Shown here in pieces: positions 16,027 to 25,156 of a stretch of 43,980 bases of DNA. The notes under the pieces were generated by a model that did not search any database, was not told the DNA's origin, and worked only from the letters and a program-made list of their open reading frames with translations. Position 1 is the first letter of the stretch, and each line of letters starts with the position of its first letter. Both the position numbers and the translations under genes were made by a program. This DNA is from an uncultured Clostridia bacterium. Its GTDB lineage: Bacteria; Bacillota; Clostridia; TANB77; CAG-508. Location of the stretch: the NCBI GenBank assembly GCA_944386755.1, contig CALXCF010000013.1, positions 1 through 43,980 on the forward strand, read 5' to 3'.

Positions 16027-17982
16027 ATGTTCAAATTACATTCAGAATACAAACCAACAGGAGACCAACCAAAAGCAATAGAATACTTATCAAAAGGAAT
16101 AGAAGAAGGAAAAAAATTTCAAACATTACTTGGAGTAACAGGCTCTGGAAAAACCTTTACAATGGCAAATGTAATCCAACAAGTACAAAAACCAACACTT
16201 GTATTAGCACACAACAAAACACTTGCTGGACAATTATATAGTGAATTCAAAGAGTTTTTCCCTGAAAACAATGTTGAATATTTTGTATCATATTACGACT
16301 ATTACCAACCAGAAAGCTATATTCCCTCTTCAGACACATATATTGAAAAAGATTCATCTGTAAATGACGAAATAGACAAGTTAAGACATTCTGCTACACT
16401 ATCTCTGTTTGAAACCAAAGACGTAATTATAGTAGCATCTGTTTCATGTATCTATGGTTTAGGAGATCCTGTTGATTACCAAGAAATGATGCTTTCACTA
16501 AGACCAGGTATGAATAAATCAAGAGATACTGTATTAAAAAAATTGATAACCATGCAATATACACGAAATGAAATTGACTTTAAAAGAGGAACTTTCAGGG
16601 CAAAAGGCGACATTGTAGAAATTTATCCATCTGACCAATCAGAATCTGCCGTTAGAGTTGAGTTCTGGGGTGATGAAATAGAAAAAATAACAGAAATAAA
16701 TCCTTTAACCGGAAAACCTATTGGTTCAAGAAAACATATACTAATCTCCCCTGCCTCTCACTATGTTACGACAAAAGAAAAAATGAATAGGGCTTTAATT
16801 ACAATTGAACAAGAACTAGAAGAACGTATAAAATACTTCAAATCGCAAAATAAATTAATCGAAGCTCAAAGAATTGAAGAAAGAACAAATTTTGATATAG
16901 AAATGATGAAAGAAACTGGATTTTGTTCAGGTATTGAAAACTATTCAAGACATATCAGCGGAAGAGCTGAAGGAAGTCCTCCTTATACCCTATTTGACTA
17001 TTTTCCAGATGATTTTCTTTTATTTATTGATGAGTCACATGCAACAATTCCTCAAGTTAGAGCAATGTATAATGGTGACCATGCAAGAAAACAATCTTTA
17101 ATAGATTATGGTTTCCGTTTGCCTTCTGCTTATGACAATAGACCTTTGAAATTTGAAGAATTTGAACAGAAGCTAAATCAAGTTGTATTTGTTAGTGCAA
17201 CACCTGCAGATTACGAAAAAGAACATTCTGGCAATAATGTTGTTGAACAAATTATTAGACCTACTGGACTTTTAGATCCAAAAATAGAAGTTAAACCTGT
17301 TGCAAATCAAATTGATGATTTACTAGAACAAATTAGAATCCGAGTTGAGAAAAAGGAACGTGTTTTAGTAACAACTTTAACTAAAAAAATGGCAGAAGAT
17401 TTAACTGAATATTTAAAAAATTTAGATGTAAAAGTAACGTATATGCATTCTGAAACAAAAGCTCTAGAAAGGATGGAAATTATAAGGAATTTACGCTTAG
17501 GAGAATTTGATGTTTTAGTTGGTATTAACCTTTTAAGAGAAGGACTAGATATTCCAGAAGTCTCATTAGTTGCAATACTAGATGCTGATAAAGAAGGATT
17601 TTTACGTTCAGAAAGGTCTTTAATACAAACTATCGGACGTGCTGCAAGAAATACAGATGGTACTGTTATTATGTATGCAGATGAATTAACTGATAGCATG
17701 GAAAAAGCAATTTCTGAAACAAATCGTAGAAGAAAAATCCAACAAGAATACAATAAAGAACATAATATCACACCAAAAACTATTAACAAATCTGTTCGTG
17801 ATACTATTAAAGTAACAAATGTTGAAGATATTGGTGTTGAATTTAAACTAGAAAAAACTGATGATATTAAAGAAACTATCAATAAACTTACTGAAGAAAT
17901 GCTTGCATATGCAAGTCAAATGGAATTTGAAAAGGCTGCAGAACTGCGTGATAAAATAAAAGAATTAGAAAACTTATTATAA
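16027..17982 (+). CDS. uvrB: UvrABC excinuclease subunit B
   Basis: 651 residues, the DNA damage-verifying helicase-like subunit of nucleotide excision repair. Seen: [10 protein letters not shown], Walker [13 protein letters not shown], the beta-hairpin region [13 protein letters not shown], Walker B-type [11 protein letters not shown], helicase motifs VSATPADYE and QTIGRAARN, and a C-terminal UVR domain ([17 protein letters not shown]) that binds UvrC. AAGGAGG lies 7 nt before the ATG. No uvrA or uvrC is adjacent. Confidence 0.97.
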   Translation: MFKLHSEYKPTGDQPKAIEYLSKGIEEGKKFQTLLGVTGSGKTFTMANVIQQVQKPTLVLAHNKTLAGQLYSEFKEFFPENNVEYFVSYYDYYQPESYIPSSDTYIEKDSSVNDEIDKLRHSATLSLFETKDVIIVASVSCIYGLGDPVDYQEMMLSLRPGMNKSRDTVLKKLITMQYTRNEIDFKRGTFRAKGDIVEIYPSDQSESAVRVEFWGDEIEKITEINPLTGKPIGSRKHILISPASHYVTTKEKMNRALITIEQELEERIKYFKSQNKLIEAQRIEERTNFDIEMMKETGFCSGIENYSRHISGRAEGSPPYTLFDYFPDDFLLFIDESHATIPQVRAMYNGDHARKQSLIDYGFRLPSAYDNRPLKFEEFEQKLNQVVFVSATPADYEKEHSGNNVVEQIIRPTGLLDPKIEVKPVANQIDDLLEQIRIRVEKKERVLVTTLTKKMAEDLTEYLKNLDVKVTYMHSETKALERMEIIRNLRLGEFDVLVGINLLREGLDIPEVSLVAILDADKEGFLRSERSLIQTIGRAARNTDGTVIMYADELTDSMEKAISETNRRRKIQQEYNKEHNITPKTINKSVRDTIKVTNVEDIGVEFKLEKTDDIKETINKLTEEMLAYASQMEFEKAAELRDKIKELENLL

Positions 17983-18009
17983 AATTATTATCTTTATGCA
18001 ATTACAAAA

Positions 18010-18056
18010 ATCGCTATTTGCCTTGTTTTCTTTAGAAAAACAAGGCAAATAGCGAT
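18010..18056. terminator. Long perfect hairpin downstream of uvrB
   Basis: A perfect 20-bp stem (starts ATCGCTATTTGCC, ends GGCAAATAGCGAT) with a 7-nt loop. The T-run is better on the minus strand (AGCGATTTTTG), so it fits as terminator of the minus-strand small ORF 18128-18307 as well as of uvrB. Confidence 0.75.
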
Positions 18057-18127
18057 ATTAATATATACTTTTCATCTTGCTTATCATAATATGATATAGC
18101 AATTTTCATTTACTGTAGAATCGTTAA

Positions 18128-18307
18128 TTAACAGTGACAAAAACGTGACTTTAACTCATCACAATTGACAACATATCTTCCCTTTTCTTCATAATGCTCG
18201 ATTCCATTTTCCTCTAAGAAATCAAGCTCATTTTTCTCTAATACTAAAGAGATAAATTTTGTCCTTGCCCCTACTACTTTTGAGTAGAGATATCTAGAAA
18301 AAACCAT
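18128..18307 (-). CDS. 59-residue hypothetical protein
   Basis: A small ORF with AGGAGG 8 nt before its ATG and a strong hairpin terminator downstream. The sequence begins MVFSRYLYSKVVGARTK, has an acidic middle (LEKNELDFLEENGIEHYEEK) and a Cys-containing end (VVNCDELKSRFCHC). The mix resembles small uncharacterised Clostridia proteins; no family is recognised. It may be co-regulated with nothing else: the next minus-strand gene upstream ends beyond it at 18460. Confidence 0.55.
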   Translation of the reverse strand: MVFSRYLYSKVVGARTKFISLVLEKNELDFLEENGIEHYEEKGRYVVNCDELKSRFCHC

Positions 18308-18459
18308 CGTGTATCATCCTCCTTTATAGTACAGTAAATGAATATTGTAAAAAGTTTAGGAAAATTATACTAGATGGTTTGTAAAAAATTGCAAAATTTA
18401 TATTTCATGATAAAAAAATTATACAAAAATAGTTTTCTAATTTATAAAATTAATCTTTT

Positions 18460-19320
18460 TTAATCTTTTAAATTATATAAATCTTGTTCTACTAAAAGTT
18501 TTGCTCTTTTTTTAGTTTTTTCATCAGAATTAAGGGCATTTTCTAAAAACTCAGGATGATTTACTAGAAAATCTCTCATTGTTTCATCTGGATTTTCAAA
18601 AAATTTTTCTAACATTTTTTCTTGATTTTCATTAATAATACCTAATTCTAATGCTTCTTTAAATAAAGAATTATCAACTTGAACTAATGATAAAGATTTT
18701 ACACCTTTTTCTTCTATTTTCTCTTTTCCACCTTGCATACGGTCAACAACGCAGCAAGATGCCACAATCTTACCACCTAAATTTTCAATTGCTGGTATCC
18801 AAGCTCTGATATAACTTGATGCTACTGTAATTAAATCTGCTATATGTAATACTTTTTTACCCTCTATATTTTCTACTTTATTTGTATTTTCAAAATTAAA
18901 ATCACTTACCACTGTTGATAAATCTTTATATATTGAAATATGTGGTTTTTTAAATAAATGCGCTAATATATTTGAGAAAAACCAATCTCTTCTTTCTCCA
19001 CCTGAAATATAATCAATTTCATCAATATTAATATTTTCTTCTATATATTTTTTCATAATGTCAATAACATTTTGATAAATTTCATTTTCTTGATATTGTT
19101 TAGATACTTTTTCAAATACCTTTTTAGGTAAAGTCATTTTGTCTGCTAACGCTTCATCAATATAACTTAGTAATTCTACTGCATCTTTTTCACTTCCATA
19201 CACAAAATGTGTGTTTATAAAATATGGCCCGATTTTCCCAGATGTATACCAAAATGGTTTATTTTCTTCACAAAATCTGATTGCATTTGTTTTGAATAAA
19301 TAAGATGTAATATTATCCAT
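18460..19320 (-). CDS. Orotate phosphoribosyltransferase-like protein
   Basis: 286 residues. The N-terminal LFKTNAIRFCEENKPFWYTSGKIGPYFINTHF matches in style the long Clostridia proteins annotated as orotate phosphoribosyltransferase, and the segment VLHIADLITVASSYIRAW followed by CCVVDRMQGG occupies the place of the PRPP loop. In canonical PyrE that loop reads D-D-V-x-T-x-G; here it is A-D-L-I-T-V-A, so the usual acidic pair and glycine are partly lost. It could still supply the PyrE step missing from the pyr cluster at 9263-13678, or have a different phosphoribosyl role. A C-terminal helical extension (about residues 225-286) is unusual for PyrE. AGGAGAG precedes the ATG. Confidence 0.65.
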   Translation of the reverse strand: MDNITSYLFKTNAIRFCEENKPFWYTSGKIGPYFINTHFVYGSEKDAVELLSYIDEALADKMTLPKKVFEKVSKQYQENEIYQNVIDIMKKYIEENINIDEIDYISGGERRDWFFSNILAHLFKKPHISIYKDLSTVVSDFNFENTNKVENIEGKKVLHIADLITVASSYIRAWIPAIENLGGKIVASCCVVDRMQGGKEKIEEKGVKSLSLVQVDNSLFKEALELGIINENQEKMLEKFFENPDETMRDFLVNHPEFLENALNSDEKTKKRAKLLVEQDLYNLKD

Positions 19321-19342
19321 CTATTTTCTCTCCTTTCAAATT

Positions 19343-19897
19343 TTAAAAAATATTTAAATATTTTAAACTAGACAACACAAAATCTAGTATTAAAATTCCA
19401 ATTAATACATATACTATCACTAATTTTGCATTAGTTTTTATTTTAACTTCTACTTTTTGAATAAAATTTTCAATTAAAGGATGTAATTTTTCTAATAAAA
19501 TTAATCCTATTACGCCCCAAAATATAGTATACATTAGACTTACTCTACCTTGAATATTTAAAAAGTCATTTGAATAATCCCACCATCTTAGTCCAAAAAT
19601 TTCTTCAAATATTAGTGAGACTAAATATTCAAATACAGTAAATAAAACTGTTGCTATTAAAAATTTTTGAAATGGTTTTCCATACATTTTCTTAGTAGCC
19701 AATAATAGAATAACTGCCCCAAATCCATAAATTGGACATATAGGTCCAAATAGAAAGCCTCTTTTAACAAAGGTTCCATGAATTATGAATGCATAAATTG
19801 TTTCTATTATCCATCCTAAAAATGAGTAGATAAAAAAATATGCTATATAGTCTATTATTTTTTCTTTTGTAGTTTTTTTAATCATAATCTCTCCCAT
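19343..19897 (-). CDS. CmpB-type membrane protein (putative ABC-transporter type IV family)
   Basis: 184 residues with about five membrane segments. Family signatures: YSFLGWIIETIYAF, KRGFLFGPICPIYGFGA, WWDYSNDFLNIQGRVSL. This is the ABC_trans_CmpB family, named as a putative ABC transporter part but without a nucleotide-binding domain; its function is unclear. It precedes the OPRT-like gene by 22 bp, suggesting co-transcription. Met5 (19885) is an alternative start. Confidence 0.8.
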   Translation of the reverse strand: MGEIMIKKTTKEKIIDYIAYFFIYSFLGWIIETIYAFIIHGTFVKRGFLFGPICPIYGFGAVILLLATKKMYGKPFQKFLIATVLFTVFEYLVSLIFEEIFGLRWWDYSNDFLNIQGRVSLMYTIFWGVIGLILLEKLHPLIENFIQKVEVKIKTNAKLVIVYVLIGILILDFVLSSLKYLNIF

Positions 19898-20084
19898 TTT
19901 TCTTTCCTTTTTATTTTCAACTCATAATTTAATCTTTTATTATTTTACCACTTTTTTTCAAGTTTGTCACTTTTTTAATATTTTTTTAATATTTACTAGA
20001 CATTTTATTTTTGTTTTGATATTATTATATAAGTAAATTAACATGTTATGGTTATAATAATTAACAAATGATGGAGGTAATAAT

Positions 20085-20510
20085 ATGTTGCAATTAAAAA
20101 AAGTAATTATTTTAATGGGGATATTTTTATTTGTTTTTATGTTTAATTTTTGTTATGCAGTTGATTTAGACTTAGTTGATAATACTGATACTTCTAGTGA
20201 TTTAACTGCTAATAGCCCAACTGATAACAACACAAATACCAATACTGACAATTCAAACTCTAATAGCACCAATACATCAAATACTTCTAACACTTCTAAT
20301 AATTCAAATACCAGCAACTCTAATAATAGTTCTGCTTACTCTTCTAGTGATTCTACTTCAGGTGGTAGTCCTTCAGCAAATGTCACTAGTACAACTTCAA
20401 CTTCTACAAATGAATTACAAGTTTCTGATATTCTTAATATTTTAATAATTGTTATTGGTGTATTATTAATATTACTTGCAATTGCTATTTTAATAAGATT
20501 GAAAAAATAA
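20085..20510 (+). CDS. Secreted/anchored Ser-Thr-Asn-rich protein
   Basis: 141 residues: an N-terminal signal peptide (IILMGIFLFVFMFNFCYA, residues 8-25), a central low-complexity stretch of about 80 residues built of Asn, Thr and Ser, and a C-terminal membrane helix (ILNILIIVIGVLLILLAIAI) ending in RLKK. Expected topology is an extracellular flexible stalk anchored by its C-terminal helix. No LPXTG motif. GGAGG precedes the ATG and a terminator follows. It resembles the neighbour at 20698 in architecture but not in sequence. Confidence 0.75.
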   Translation: MLQLKKVIILMGIFLFVFMFNFCYAVDLDLVDNTDTSSDLTANSPTDNNTNTNTDNSNSNSTNTSNTSNTSNNSNTSNSNNSSAYSSSDSTSGGSPSANVTSTTSTSTNELQVSDILNILIIVIGVLLILLAIAILIRLKK

Positions 20511-20538
20511 TTAAAAAATGTTTCAATAAATTTTAAAA

Positions 20539-20571
20539 AAATCTAGTTCTAATTTAGTAACTAGATTTTTT
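20539..20571 (+). terminator. Terminator after the Ser-Thr-Asn-rich gene
   Basis: Stem AATCTAGTT / AACTAGATT (9 bp, 10-nt loop) flanked by A and T runs, 30 bp after the stop. Confidence 0.8.
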
Positions 20572-20697
20572 ATTTGCACAATAAGTCATATTTTGTTTTA
20601 TAACATTTTTTTCATGTATATTTTCATTTCAAAATTTCATACTAATATTAGTATTTCATTTAATATGCAATATAATTTTTTATAGGAGGAATTTATT

Positions 20698-21153
20698 ATG
20701 TATAAGAAATTAGCAATTGTTTTAAGTATTCTTATTGTAGCTATATTTTCTTTCACTGTATGTTTTGCAAATGATATGGTAAATGATGCAGTAGAAGGTG
20801 CTAGAAATGTAGTTGGTGGTGCAGAAAATGCAGTTGAAAATGCTGCCAAAGATGTAACTAATGTAACAAAAAACGCTACTAATTCTGTAGAAAATAAAAT
20901 GGAAAATGCAACAAATACAATGAATACTAATGGCGAACATAATACTACAAGAAATACAACAAATAATAGAGTAACATCAAGTACTTCAACTTATAATGCA
21001 ACTAGAACTAATGCAGAAGGTTCTACTCTAATGGGTATGAATGCAACTATGTGGACTTGGCTTATTATAGGTATTGCAACTATCGCTATTGTTGCTCTAG
21101 TTTGGTATTATTCAATGCAAATGCGTTCTTCTAATTATGATGACAAAGATTAA
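20698..21153 (+). CDS. Secreted/anchored Ala-Asn-Thr-rich helical protein
   Basis: 151 residues: a signal peptide (LAIVLSILIVAIFSFTVCFA, residues 5-24), then imperfect repeats of the type (A/V)xNA(A/V)xxV(T/E)N suggesting an amphipathic helix (residues 25-75), a Thr/Asn-rich linker, and a C-terminal membrane helix (WTWLIIGIATIAIVALVWYY) ending in an Asp/Lys tail. It looks like a cell-surface protein anchored at its C-terminus; function unknown. A good site (AGGAGGA) precedes the ATG. Confidence 0.75.
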   Translation: MYKKLAIVLSILIVAIFSFTVCFANDMVNDAVEGARNVVGGAENAVENAAKDVTNVTKNATNSVENKMENATNTMNTNGEHNTTRNTTNNRVTSSTSTYNATRTNAEGSTLMGMNATMWTWLIIGIATIAIVALVWYYSMQMRSSNYDDKD

Positions 21154-21178
21154 TTAAATGATTACTTTTGTTATTTAG

Positions 21179-21207
21179 AAAAAATTCTGTATTAAACAGA
21201 GTTTTTT
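21179..21207 (+). terminator. Terminator before smpB
   Basis: Stem of 12 bp including one G-U pair (AAAATTCTGT / ACAGAGTTTT) with a 5-nt loop and a long T-run, 25 bp past the stop codon at 21153. Confidence 0.75.
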
Positions 21208-21209
21208 CT

Positions 21210-21238
21210 TTTACTATTCTCTTATCTTATGATATAAT
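21210..21238 (+). promoter_or_regulatory. Promoter of smpB
   Basis: TTTACT (21210-21215), 17-bp spacer, TATAAT (21233-21238), 36 bp before the smpB ATG. Confidence 0.6.
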
Positions 21239-21273
21239 ATTCTAAAATTCACATTATAAGAGAGGTTAGTATT

Positions 21274-21726
21274 ATGAACACAAAGTTAATTGCTAAAAAT
21301 CCAACTGCATATCATAACTATACAATCGAAAGCAAACTAGAAGCTGGAATTGTTTTATCTGGTACTGAAATAAAATCAATTAGAAGCGGAAAAGTCAACA
21401 TGAAAGACTGTTATGCAATTATAAAAAATGGAGAAGTATTTGTTGTTGGTATGCACATAAGTCCATATGAACATGGAAATATATTCAATAAAGACCCTTT
21501 AAGAAATAGAAAACTTTTGTTAAACAAAAAAGAAATTAATAAATTGATTGGATTAACAAAACAAAAAGGTTATAGCCTTGTCCCTATCTCTCTATATTTT
21601 AAAGGTAGTTTTGTTAAAGTAGAACTTGGTATTGGTAAAGGGAAAAAATTGTATGATAAAAGACAAGATTTGGCAAAAAAAGATGCTGAACGAAGAATGA
21701 AACAAGCTATGAAGAACAGGGATTAA
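21274..21726 (+). CDS. smpB: tmRNA-binding protein SmpB
   Basis: 150 residues. Binds tmRNA and brings it to stalled ribosomes for trans-translation. Seen: [11 protein letters not shown] near the N-terminus, [41 protein letters not shown] and the basic C-terminal tail [17 protein letters not shown], the family's hallmark. No ssrA gene follows in this window; the next 115 bp hold a palindromic element. Confidence 0.97.
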   Translation: MNTKLIAKNPTAYHNYTIESKLEAGIVLSGTEIKSIRSGKVNMKDCYAIIKNGEVFVVGMHISPYEHGNIFNKDPLRNRKLLLNKKEINKLIGLTKQKGYSLVPISLYFKGSFVKVELGIGKGKKLYDKRQDLAKKDAERRMKQAMKNRD

Positions 21727-21840
21727 CAGACGATGTCGCAATGGGGACGTTTCTCATGCGACATTGAGTATAAAAAATTAATTTCATATAATAATTAATA
21801 GAAAATGTCGCATGAGAAACGTCCCCATTGCGACATCTGT
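21727..21840. repeat. Nested inverted-repeat element (MITE-like), GGGAC family copy 4
   Basis: Two ~35-bp arms are near-perfect inverted copies of each other, separated by about 38 AT-rich bases; the left arm has two extra bases. Each arm is itself bounded by short inverted repeats ATGTCGCA / TGCGACAT around ATGGGGACGTTTCTCA. It fills the whole gap between the convergent smpB and fba genes and probably also works as a bidirectional terminator. Confidence 0.8.
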
Positions 21841-21843
21841 TTT

Positions 21844-22773
21844 CTAAATTTTATTACTTGAACCAAAAACATCTTTCATTTTATGTTCTACTGTTTCTTT
21901 AATTAAATCTCTTGCTGGTTTTAAATATTTTCTTGGGTCAAATACATTTGGCTCTTCACTAAATTCTTTTCTTATTGCAGCTGTCATAGCTAGACGTAAG
22001 TCTGTATCTACATTGATTTTTGATACTCCAGAAACACTAGCTTCATGTAAAATTTCATCTGGTACACCTTTTGCCCCTGGTATATCTCCTCCATATTTGT
22101 TGCACATTTCTACTAATTCTGGAATAACTGTTGAAGCTCCATGTAATACAATTGGTGTATTTGGTATTCTTTCTTTTATTTGTTTTAAAATATCAAATCT
22201 TAATTTTGCTTCTCCTTTAAATTTATATGCTCCATGACTTGTACCAATAGCTATTGCTAAAGAATCACATCCTGTTCTTCTAACAAATTCTTCTGCTTGA
22301 GCTGGATCTGTATACATAGCATCTTTTGCATCTACATTAACATCATCTTCAATTCCAGCTAATTTCCCAAGTTCTGCTTCTACTACAACTCCTTTTAAGT
22401 GTGCATAATCTACAACTTGTTTTGTTAAAGCTACATTTTCTTCAAAATCATATTTTGAACCATCAATCATAACAGATGTAAATCCTGCATCTATACACAT
22501 TTTAGCCGTTTCAAAGTCAGGTCCATGGTCTAAATGTATTGCAACTGGAACTTCTGGATGTTCCTCTACTGCTGCTTCTACCATTTTCATTAAATATCCT
22601 ATTCTTGCATATTTTATTGCACTTGAAGATGCTTGTAATATAACTGGTGACTTACTTTCAGCTGCTGCATCTACTATTGCTTGTATTATTTCCATATTGT
22701 TTACATTAAATGCTCCTATTGCAAATCCTTCTTTCATTGATTTTTCAAACATATCCTTTGTTGTAACTAACAT
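21844..22773 (-). CDS. fba: Class II fructose-bisphosphate aldolase
   Basis: 309 residues. Cleaves fructose 1,6-bisphosphate in glycolysis using Zn2+. Seen: FAIGAFNVNNME, zinc and catalytic IHLDHGPDF, VMIDGSKYDFEEN, EAELGKLAG, a TSHGAYKF segment, VLHGASTV with zinc-binding His, and KINVDTDLR that binds the phosphate. The length is that of the Gram-positive class II type. A close relative could act on tagatose bisphosphate, but glycolytic aldolase is the likeliest role. Confidence 0.93.
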   Translation of the reverse strand: MLVTTKDMFEKSMKEGFAIGAFNVNNMEIIQAIVDAAAESKSPVILQASSSAIKYARIGYLMKMVEAAVEEHPEVPVAIHLDHGPDFETAKMCIDAGFTSVMIDGSKYDFEENVALTKQVVDYAHLKGVVVEAELGKLAGIEDDVNVDAKDAMYTDPAQAEEFVRRTGCDSLAIAIGTSHGAYKFKGEAKLRFDILKQIKERIPNTPIVLHGASTVIPELVEMCNKYGGDIPGAKGVPDEILHEASVSGVSKINVDTDLRLAMTAAIRKEFSEEPNVFDPRKYLKPARDLIKETVEHKMKDVFGSSNKI

Positions 22774-22852
22774 ATTATCATTCCTTTCTTTTTTGATTTT
22801 TCTTGTCTATTTCAACTGTAATTTTATTTCTATTTTTCTCATATGTCAAGAA

Positions 22853-22888
22853 AAATGAGAAGAAAATTTAGTCCTTCTCATTTTTTAT
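22853..22888 (-). terminator. Terminator after the DUF1540-type gene
   Basis: Stem AAAATGAGAAG / CTTCTCATTTT with flanking A and T runs, 5 bp past the stop codon of the small Cys-rich protein gene. Confidence 0.75.
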
Positions 22889-22892
22889 ACCT

Positions 22893-23066
22893 TTATTGAT
22901 TATTTTTTTCATAAATATAACTTGAGCACATTGATTCATCTGCTTGTTTTGTATCACAATTTTTTGTTGGTTCTACTTGAATTGCTTGCAATTTGCATAA
23001 ATTTTGATTTTTCTCATTGTATTTACATGTTTCAACTGTACAATGTATTTTTTGATTTCCTTCCAT
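22893..23066 (-). CDS. Small Cys-rich DUF1540-type protein
   Basis: 57 residues with Cys at 9, 14, 24, 37 and 47: HCTVETCKYNEKNQNLCKL, then AIQVEPTKNCDT and SMCSSY. The pattern C-x4-C-x-Y-N ... C ... I-x-V ... C is that of DUF1540, small probably metal-binding proteins common in Clostridia and Bacilli. A good site (GGAGGTAA) precedes the ATG. It is a single gene with its own terminator; function unknown. Confidence 0.8.
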   Translation of the reverse strand: MEGNQKIHCTVETCKYNEKNQNLCKLQAIQVEPTKNCDTKQADESMCSSYIYEKNNQ

Positions 23067-23161
23067 AAGTTACCTCCACATACAAATAAATTTTCTAATA
23101 CTGTTAGTATGTGAATTTTTTATTAGATTATTCAAAATTTGATAAAATCAAATAAATGCTT

Positions 23162-23851
23162 TTAACATTCTTGTTTCGAATTAATACATTTTTTATCTGG
23201 CTCTTTAAAACTCAAATACCAGCTTATGCCATTTCTATTCTCTTCTATTTGATTATTTCTTTCTTGTATCTGTTCAAATGTTTTTGGAATTGATTGAATA
23301 ACAGGTTGGTTAGGCATCCAATTTGCAGCAGTTGAAGAATTCATGCAATCAGCCATTTGTAACGCTTGAACAATTCTTATTATTTCTGGTATAAAACGTC
23401 CCACATTCATAGGGTAAACGAGTATTGTTCTTATTATTCCTTTATCGTCAATAACAAATACATTTCTAACAGTTTCTGTGTTACTAATATCATTTGATAT
23501 CATACCATATTTTCTTGCTATTTCTCCATTTCTATCAGCAATTATTGGAAATGATACTTTTATTCCAGTTCTACAATAAATATCATACACCCAAGCTAAA
23601 TGTGACGGATTGCTATCTACACTTAATCCTAATAACTCTGTGTTTAGTTGTGTAAAATATGTATGTGCTCTTGTGAATGCTATCATTTCTGTTGTGCATA
23701 CCGGGGTAAAGTCTCCCGGATGAGAAAATAATACAAGCCACTTACCTTTGTAATCATCTAAACTAATTTCTCCAAATGTTGTTATTGCATGAAAATCTGG
23801 TGCTTTTTGACCTATTTTTACATTTCCATTCATCATTAATTCATAATCCAT
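23162..23851 (-). CDS. Peroxiredoxin, Prx6/1-Cys-like family
   Basis: 229 residues. Reduces peroxides by the catalytic Cys in FSHPGDFTPVCTTEMIAF (Cys near residue 52). The RNVFVIDDKGIIR segment and the long C-terminal arm (after about residue 165) place it in the Prx6 group, as in archaeal and clostridial alkyl hydroperoxide reductase homologues. Extra Cys near the C-terminus (KKCINSKQEC) may act as resolving residues. AAAGGAGT precedes the start. Monocistronic. Confidence 0.92.
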   Translation of the reverse strand: MDYELMMNGNVKIGQKAPDFHAITTFGEISLDDYKGKWLVLFSHPGDFTPVCTTEMIAFTRAHTYFTQLNTELLGLSVDSNPSHLAWVYDIYCRTGIKVSFPIIADRNGEIARKYGMISNDISNTETVRNVFVIDDKGIIRTILVYPMNVGRFIPEIIRIVQALQMADCMNSSTAANWMPNQPVIQSIPKTFEQIQERNNQIEENRNGISWYLSFKEPDKKCINSKQEC

Positions 23852-24079
23852 ATATAAAAACTCCTTTCATTTTGTATATTTTATGAAAAGAGTTTGTTTT
23901 TTGATAGTATTTATAATCATTTCCTACCTTTTTGTTGTACATATAATTTTTTGTACTTTTGTCATTTAATAGCTACTATTCCATAGTACCTTTTTCTAAG
24001 TAAAATTCCCTTATTAGTTATATTGTTTTCTATGTATTAATTTAACATTTGGATATCAATATTCATTCTTTCGTTAATA

Positions 24080-24109
24080 TTGACAATAGTTACAAGTTAA
24101 TGGTATAAT
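24080..24109 (+). promoter_or_regulatory. Promoter of the 24154 gene
   Basis: TTGACA (24080-24085), 18-bp spacer, TATAAT (24104-24109), 45 bp before the ATG at 24154. Both boxes perfect. Confidence 0.7.
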
Positions 24110-24153
24110 AATATCGTAAATAATAACTAAATGTTATACAAGGAGGTACTTAT

Positions 24154-24936
24154 ATGCAAACTAACTATAAGTTAATATTATGTAGTATACCTGAAGAAAA
24201 GGAAAAAGAATTGCGGAAAATAATACCTGATTTTTTTTGTTTTATTGTTGAACCTTATCAAAACACTGTAATTCATAGTATCGTACATAAAGCCGTTACA
24301 GATGAAAACATGGATTTTATAGACCAATTATTGAAAAACAACTTCATAAAGCAATATAAAACCTTAATTTTATCTGAAATAGCAACAAAAGAATTCTTTT
24401 TTCCTTTAGTCAAAAAAATGTTACAAGAAGATTGGGAACAAGATGAACTTACATCCGTATTGTCTAGTATATCTTTATCTTATTCTCCATCAGCAAAAAT
24501 AGCACTTTTAAAAAAAGGAGCTTTCAATTTGAAGAAAGATGATTTTTATTGGCAAGAAGATTTGCTTAAGACTGCTGCTACAAAAGAATTAAATATTGAG
24601 TTAGTCAAATATATTCTTGAATATATATTAAAATATGACAAACTCAATGTATTTCGGTACGCCGCATCTATATCTTTCTATATCATAATTGAAACTTACT
24701 TCGCTGGGGATTCCCAAAAACTTCGCCAAAAGAAATTGGAAATATTGAAAATGCTATTAGCAGTTTATGGAAATAGCCTTTTCTTTTCTAAATCTGAATA
24801 TAAAGAACATGATTACCATTTAAGGTCTACTCTTCTTACTATTTTGAATTGGAATGAAGGAATAATTCCATCCGGAATTGAAGACGAATGCGATAATATT
24901 TTAATTAGATGGGCAAATGGTGAATTTGACAAGTAA
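24154..24936 (+). CDS. Hypothetical helical protein
   Basis: 260 residues, no family recognised. The sequence is rich in Leu, Ile and Lys and looks like a run of paired helices (for example HKAVTDENMDFIDQLLKNN and ATKELNIELVKYILEYILKY), as in ankyrin-like or other alpha-solenoid proteins. No signal peptide or membrane helix. An ideal site (AAGGAGG) precedes the ATG. It has its own promoter and a strong terminator, and no operon partner. Confidence 0.7.
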   Translation: MQTNYKLILCSIPEEKEKELRKIIPDFFCFIVEPYQNTVIHSIVHKAVTDENMDFIDQLLKNNFIKQYKTLILSEIATKEFFFPLVKKMLQEDWEQDELTSVLSSISLSYSPSAKIALLKKGAFNLKKDDFYWQEDLLKTAATKELNIELVKYILEYILKYDKLNVFRYAASISFYIIIETYFAGDSQKLRQKKLEILKMLLAVYGNSLFFSKSEYKEHDYHLRSTLLTILNWNEGIIPSGIEDECDNILIRWANGEFDK

Positions 24937-25045
24937 GGTATATCAAGAGTTTTCGATATCTAAAACTACTTAAGAATAGCTAAAAAGTAACTTCCAAAAA
25001 ATCGTAAGTAGGAAAAGTTTTTATAATTATTCTTTTCCAAAATTC

Positions 25046-25075
25046 GAGGTTGCAACTCTGCAACCTCAATTTTTT
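25046..25075 (+). terminator. Terminator after the 24154 gene
   Basis: A perfect 9-bp stem GAGGTTGCA / TGCAACCTC with loop ACTC, followed by AATTTTTTT. Confidence 0.85.
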
Positions 25076-25095
25076 TGATAAACTTTTCTTTTATG

Positions 25096-25156
25096 TAATA
25101 TTTTATGTCTGTCCCTTTCGTTTCAAAATGAAACATTGTGGCACGTCCCTATTTTA
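25096..25156. repeat. GGGAC-type palindromic element, copy 5
   Basis: Nearly identical to copy 6 at 38629-38686: a leading TAATATTTTA, GTCCCTTTC, the small palindrome GTTTCAAAATGAAAC, then GGCACGTCCCTATTTTA. On the minus strand its edge coincides with a TAA stop codon (25154-25156). Confidence 0.75.

Noticed and set aside
17307..17882. 191-codon minus-strand ORF inside uvrB
   Set aside because: Shadow of a conserved uvrB region; no ribosome binding site and no protein-like features.
21726..21843. Searched for ssrA (tmRNA) next to smpB
   Set aside because: The gap is filled by the palindromic element and holds no tRNA-like ends or tag sequence.
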